Shown one piece after another: positions 61,198-64,000 of a DNA stretch of 64,000 bases. Every line of letters starts with the position of its first letter. Position 1 is the first letter of the stretch. Made by a program: the position numbers and the translations under genes. Source of the stretch: KBS-96 sp963722585 (GTDB taxonomy: Bacteria > Acidobacteriota > Terriglobia > Bryobacterales > Bryobacteraceae); the NCBI GenBank assembly GCA_963722585.1, contig CAVRNU010000006.1:91968-155967 (forward strand), given 5' to 3'. A model generated the notes under the pieces. It searched no databases and was not told where the DNA came from. It was given only the letters and a program-made list of their open reading frames with translations.

Positions 61198-62605
61198 GTT
61201 GATCGCGCTTGAAGAACGGCAACGTCACGCAGCCCGGCCGCTCGACCCCAACAACCCTCTGGAGGTAGTGGCGCCGGCCACAACCTTCGAAACCGTGAGC
61301 GAACAGATCAGCTCCATCGTGCTGACCCGGAAAACGCCGCTCTTCTGGTGGTGTGTTTTTGGATTCGGCTTGTTCCTGTTTATCGTGTTCGGAATCACGA
61401 TTACGTATCTGCTTGCCAAAGGGATAGGCATTTGGGGAGTCGAAATTCCGGTCGCGTGGGGATTCGCCATCACGAACTTCGTCTGGTGGATCGGAATCGG
61501 TCACGCGGGCACACTGATTTCCGCCTTTTTGCTGCTGATGAATCAGGGCTGGCGCAATTCCATAAACCGGTTCGCGGAAGCGATGACCATCTTTGCCGTC
61601 ATGTGTGCCGGCATGTTCCCCTTGTTCCATCTGGGCCGGGCCTGGATCTTTTATTGGATTCTCCCTTACCCCAACACCATGACCGCGCAGCCAAACTTCC
61701 GCAGCCCGCTGGTTTGGGACGTCTTCGCGGTCTCGACGTACTTTACGATTTCAGTGTTGTTCTGGTACATCGGGATGATTCCCGATCTCGCGACATTGCG
61801 GGATCGCGCCCTGGGCACGTTCCAGAAAGGTTTTTATGGCGTGCTCTCTTTCGGCTGGCGAGGTTCTTCGCATCATTGGAAGCTGCACAAAACGGCGTGC
61901 CTGCTGCTTGCCGGGATCGCCACGCCACTCGTGCTGTCAGTACATACCGTAGTCAGCTTCGATTTCACAATCGCTATCTTGCCCGGTTGGCACTCGACAA
62001 TTTTTCCGCCGTACTTCGTCGCGGGAGCAATTTATTCGGGGTTCGCGATGGTATTAGTGCTGGGAATTCCGCTCCGCAAGGTCTATGGACTGCATAATCT
62101 CATCACCGTGCGGCATTTGAACAATTGCGGAAAGCTGATGCTGACGACAGGGCTTTTCCTCGCCTACACCTATTTGATTGAACCGTTCACCGCATGGTAC
62201 GGCGGCAACGATTTTGAAATGTACACGATTCACAATCGCGCGGTCGGACCCCATGCGTGGAGTTACTGGTTAGTCATTCTGCTGAATGTGATCATTCCGC
62301 AAGCGTTGTGGTTCTATAAAGTGCGCACCAGGCCGATCCCGCTGTTTGCTGTGTCGATGGTGGTGCTGGTCGGGATGTGGGTTGAGCGTTTCATGATCAT
62401 CGTCACGGCGCTGGACCGCGATTTTCTGCCTTCTTCCTGGTCGAATTTTATTGCGACCTTCTGGGACAACTCAATGTTTTGGGGCTCGATAGGCATGTTT
62501 CTTGTCTTATTCATGCTATTCGTGCGCTTCCTCCCGATGATCCCGATGTCGGAAGTGCGCGAGCTGTTGCCCTTCTCGAGGCCTGGGGGAGGGATAGAGA
62601 AATGA
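61190..62605 (+). CDS. actC: Alternative complex III subunit ActC, NrfD-like quinol-binding membrane protein
   Basis: 471 aa, GTG start overlapping actB by 8 bases. Ten or so membrane helices, e.g. WWCVFGFGLFLFIVFGITIT, FAITNFVWWIGIGHAGTLIS, AFLLLMNQGWRNSINRFAEA and FHLGRAWIFYWILPYPNTM. It oxidises menaquinol or a similar quinol in the membrane. ActC and ActF are the two NrfD-type subunits. Confidence 0.95.
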   Translation: MPELIALEERQRHAARPLDPNNPLEVVAPATTFETVSEQISSIVLTRKTPLFWWCVFGFGLFLFIVFGITITYLLAKGIGIWGVEIPVAWGFAITNFVWWIGIGHAGTLISAFLLLMNQGWRNSINRFAEAMTIFAVMCAGMFPLFHLGRAWIFYWILPYPNTMTAQPNFRSPLVWDVFAVSTYFTISVLFWYIGMIPDLATLRDRALGTFQKGFYGVLSFGWRGSSHHWKLHKTACLLLAGIATPLVLSVHTVVSFDFTIAILPGWHSTIFPPYFVAGAIYSGFAMVLVLGIPLRKVYGLHNLITVRHLNNCGKLMLTTGLFLAYTYLIEPFTAWYGGNDFEMYTIHNRAVGPHAWSYWLVILLNVIIPQALWFYKVRTRPIPLFAVSMVVLVGMWVERFMIIVTALDRDFLPSSWSNFIATFWDNSMFWGSIGMFLVLFMLFVRFLPMIPMSEVRELLPFSRPGGGIEK

Positions 62606-63144
62606 ACGAAGACGAAGGCGAGATTTACGGCATGGTGGCCGAGTTCGACGATCCCACCGCGCTGCTGGAAGCGGCGCACGAAATAAGGAGCAAGGGTTAT
62701 CGAAAACTCGAAGCGTACACGCCGTACTCAATCAAAGATCTGGAAGAAATTATTCCTGGCCCGAATCTCGTTCCCCTCATCGTTTTGATTGGCGGCTTAA
62801 TAGGAGCGGCAACGGCCTGGAGCATGGAGTATTACATCGCCGCGATCGATTATCCGATCAATGTGGGCGGGCGGCCGCTGTATAGCTGGCCGATGTTCAT
62901 TCCAATCTTGTTTGAGCTGACGGTGCTGGTTGCCGGGATCTTCGCGTTTTTCGGCACACTGGCGTTGTGCGGTTTTCCGCGGCCGCATTTCCCATTGTTC
63001 AATTTGCCTCAGTTCAGCAAGGCATCGAGCAGCCGCTTCTTCCTGTGCATCGAGAAGCGCGATCCGCTGTACGACCCCGACCTGACGGCCGGCTTTCTGC
63101 GTGGTCTCAATCCGATAGGAGTTTGGGAAGTTGAGAACACTTAG
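62602..63144 (+). CDS. actD: Alternative complex III subunit ActD (DUF3341)
   Basis: 180 aa from ATG 62602, in a 4-base overlap with actC; the frame is open further upstream but that part lies within actC. DUF3341 pattern: YGMVAEFDDPTALLEAAHEI, YRKLEAYTPYSIKDLEEIIP, then two membrane helices (LIVLIGGLIGAATAWSMEYY, PILFELTVLVAGIFAFFGTL). ActD anchors the periplasmic subunits and may line a proton path. It ends 14 bases inside actE. Confidence 0.93.
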   Translation: MNEDEGEIYGMVAEFDDPTALLEAAHEIRSKGYRKLEAYTPYSIKDLEEIIPGPNLVPLIVLIGGLIGAATAWSMEYYIAAIDYPINVGGRPLYSWPMFIPILFELTVLVAGIFAFFGTLALCGFPRPHFPLFNLPQFSKASSSRFFLCIEKRDPLYDPDLTAGFLRGLNPIGVWEVENT

Positions 63145-63730
63145 TTCACTTGCGACGATCGCCCTGCCGCTCTTGTTAATGGCTTCCTGCCGGCAAGATA
63201 TGCAGGACCAGCCGAGATACAAACCGCTCGGCGCCAGTCGCTTTTTTGCCGACGGGCGAGATGCGCGGCCGATTCCGCCCGGGACCATTGCTCGCGATGA
63301 GCTGAATGACACCGACTCCTTTCATACCGGCGAAGCCAACGGCGCATTTCTTGACACCATTCCACTCAAGATCGATTCGAAACTGCTGCATCGCGGGCAA
63401 GAGCGCTTCGATATCTATTGCAGCCCTTGCCATGGGCGCACCGGCGATGGCAACGGAATGGTTGCTAAGCGCGGCGTGAAGATCCCGGCGGATTTCCACA
63501 CCGGTCGGTTGCGCGAAGTGCCGCCCGGCTACATCTACCAGGTGATCAAAAACGGCTATGGAGCAATGGGCGATTACGGAGACCAGATTCCGGTGAGAGA
63601 CCGCTGGGCGATAGTCGCCTACGTGAGAGCCTTGCAGCTCAGCCGGGACGCCAGCCTGAACGACGTGCCGGCGAAGCAGCGCGGGCAGTTGAGCGGCTTG
63701 GATCAGCCGGGGCAGGGAGTCCTACGATGA
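63131..63730 (+). CDS. actE: Alternative complex III subunit ActE, monohaem cytochrome c lipoprotein
   Basis: 199 aa from TTG 63131, overlapping actD. Lipoprotein signal (IALPLLLMASC; lipid on the Cys at 20) and a single haem site CSPCHGRTGDGNG near 97, with a methionine ligand candidate in GAMGDYGDQIP. It receives electrons from ActA and passes them on to the terminal oxidase or a soluble carrier. Confidence 0.93.
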   Translation: MRTLSSLATIALPLLLMASCRQDMQDQPRYKPLGASRFFADGRDARPIPPGTIARDELNDTDSFHTGEANGAFLDTIPLKIDSKLLHRGQERFDIYCSPCHGRTGDGNGMVAKRGVKIPADFHTGRLREVPPGYIYQVIKNGYGAMGDYGDQIPVRDRWAIVAYVRALQLSRDASLNDVPAKQRGQLSGLDQPGQGVLR

Positions 63731-64000
63731 CGATGACCTCCGCCTTCGATGTATCGCCCGAGTTGAAGTACGACCTTCGGCGGGTGTCCACCCTCGCGCT
63801 TGGGGCCGGAATAGTTCTGGGCGGCGTCAGCATTGCCGGCGGCGTTTACAGCCCTGGCGATTTTTTTCATTCGTATTTGATGGGATACCTTTTCTGGCTG
63901 GGTTTGACGCTCGGGTCCATGGGCATCGTGATGCTGCAGTATTTGACGGCGGGCGCCTGGGGAATCATGACGCGCCGGACGCTCGAATCCGCTAGCCGGA
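63727..64000 (+). CDS. actF: Alternative complex III subunit ActF (5' part, cut by window end)
   Basis: ATG 63727 in a 4-base overlap with actE. About 91 residues: FDVSPELKYDLRRVSTLALG, then hydrophobic LGAGIVLGGVSIAGGVYSPG, FFHSYLMGYLFWLGLTLGSM and a following helix. The segment matches the start of ActF, the second NrfD-like membrane subunit. The rest lies beyond 64000. Confidence 0.9.
   Translation, partial: MTMTSAFDVSPELKYDLRRVSTLALGAGIVLGGVSIAGGVYSPGDFFHSYLMGYLFWLGLTLGSMGIVMLQYLTAGAWGIMTRRTLESASR

Noticed and set aside
1..64000. CRISPR array
   Set aside because: No regularly spaced repeat series was found; the repeats present are dispersed or large duplications.

Overview
The window looks like chromosomal DNA of a soil acidobacterium, most likely the Solibacter/Bryobacter branch. 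I infer this from the gene mix: alternative complex III (actABCDEF), an ASPIC/UnbV repeat protein, a run of exported enolase-superfamily paralogues, a Bacillus-type fadN-fadA-fadE operon, and a member of a small protein family (N-terminal ANRANAELSTGP motif) that I recall from acidobacteria. No 16S gene is present, so the taxonomy stays an inference.

Layout. 1-5315: type IV pilus genes on the minus strand (pilC, pilB and the start of a pilM-like gene running off the left edge), with lolA, pdxH and a hypothetical gene upstream. 5316-7800: a disturbed patch with two copies of a roughly 240-bp unit (structured leader, tiny hydrophobic/basic ORF, terminator), a decayed GIY-YIG pseudogene between them, an orphan HigA cut at its start by the second unit, then an ArsR/SRPBCC pair. 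7970-15392: a genomic island in the 3' end of tRNA-Arg(UCG), bounded by a 51-bp direct repeat and holding a three-gene IS21-family element, a serine recombinase, hypothetical cargo and integrase remnants. 15486-25511: Uma2 and CYTH proteins, a MoxR/DUF58/VWA operon, an RlmD/TrmA-type RNA methyltransferase and trpS. 25522-30897: fadE, fadA, fadN (minus).

30508-37285 is a mosaic. The 5' end of fadN occurs three times, once complete and twice as a truncated copy. Between the copies lie a chimeric hypothetical gene, an oxidoreductase fragment, an SDR and a 663-aa P-loop NTPase with a Cys/His cluster that resembles an immunity or mobile-element ATPase. 37387-40406: MOSC protein, truncated haemoglobin, an RNA-binding protein, two tiny charged proteins and a cold-shock protein. 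40439-43862: a secreted hypothetical, HIT, HU/IHF and ribosomal protein S1 (minus). 44215-50284: glycogen phosphorylase, an FG-GAP/UnbV protein with a frameshift near its end, a CPBP-like membrane protein and glutathione peroxidase.

50560-55555 is a minus-strand cluster of exported-type enzymes: two full enolase-superfamily proteins, a DapA-family lyase, an aldo/keto reductase and an internally shortened enolase-type protein. Together they look like a sugar-acid breakdown module. A Crp/Fnr regulator and a hypothetical gene follow. From 57599 to the right edge the overlapping actABCDEF genes encode the quinol:cytochrome c oxidoreductase (alternative complex III); actF is cut by the window end.
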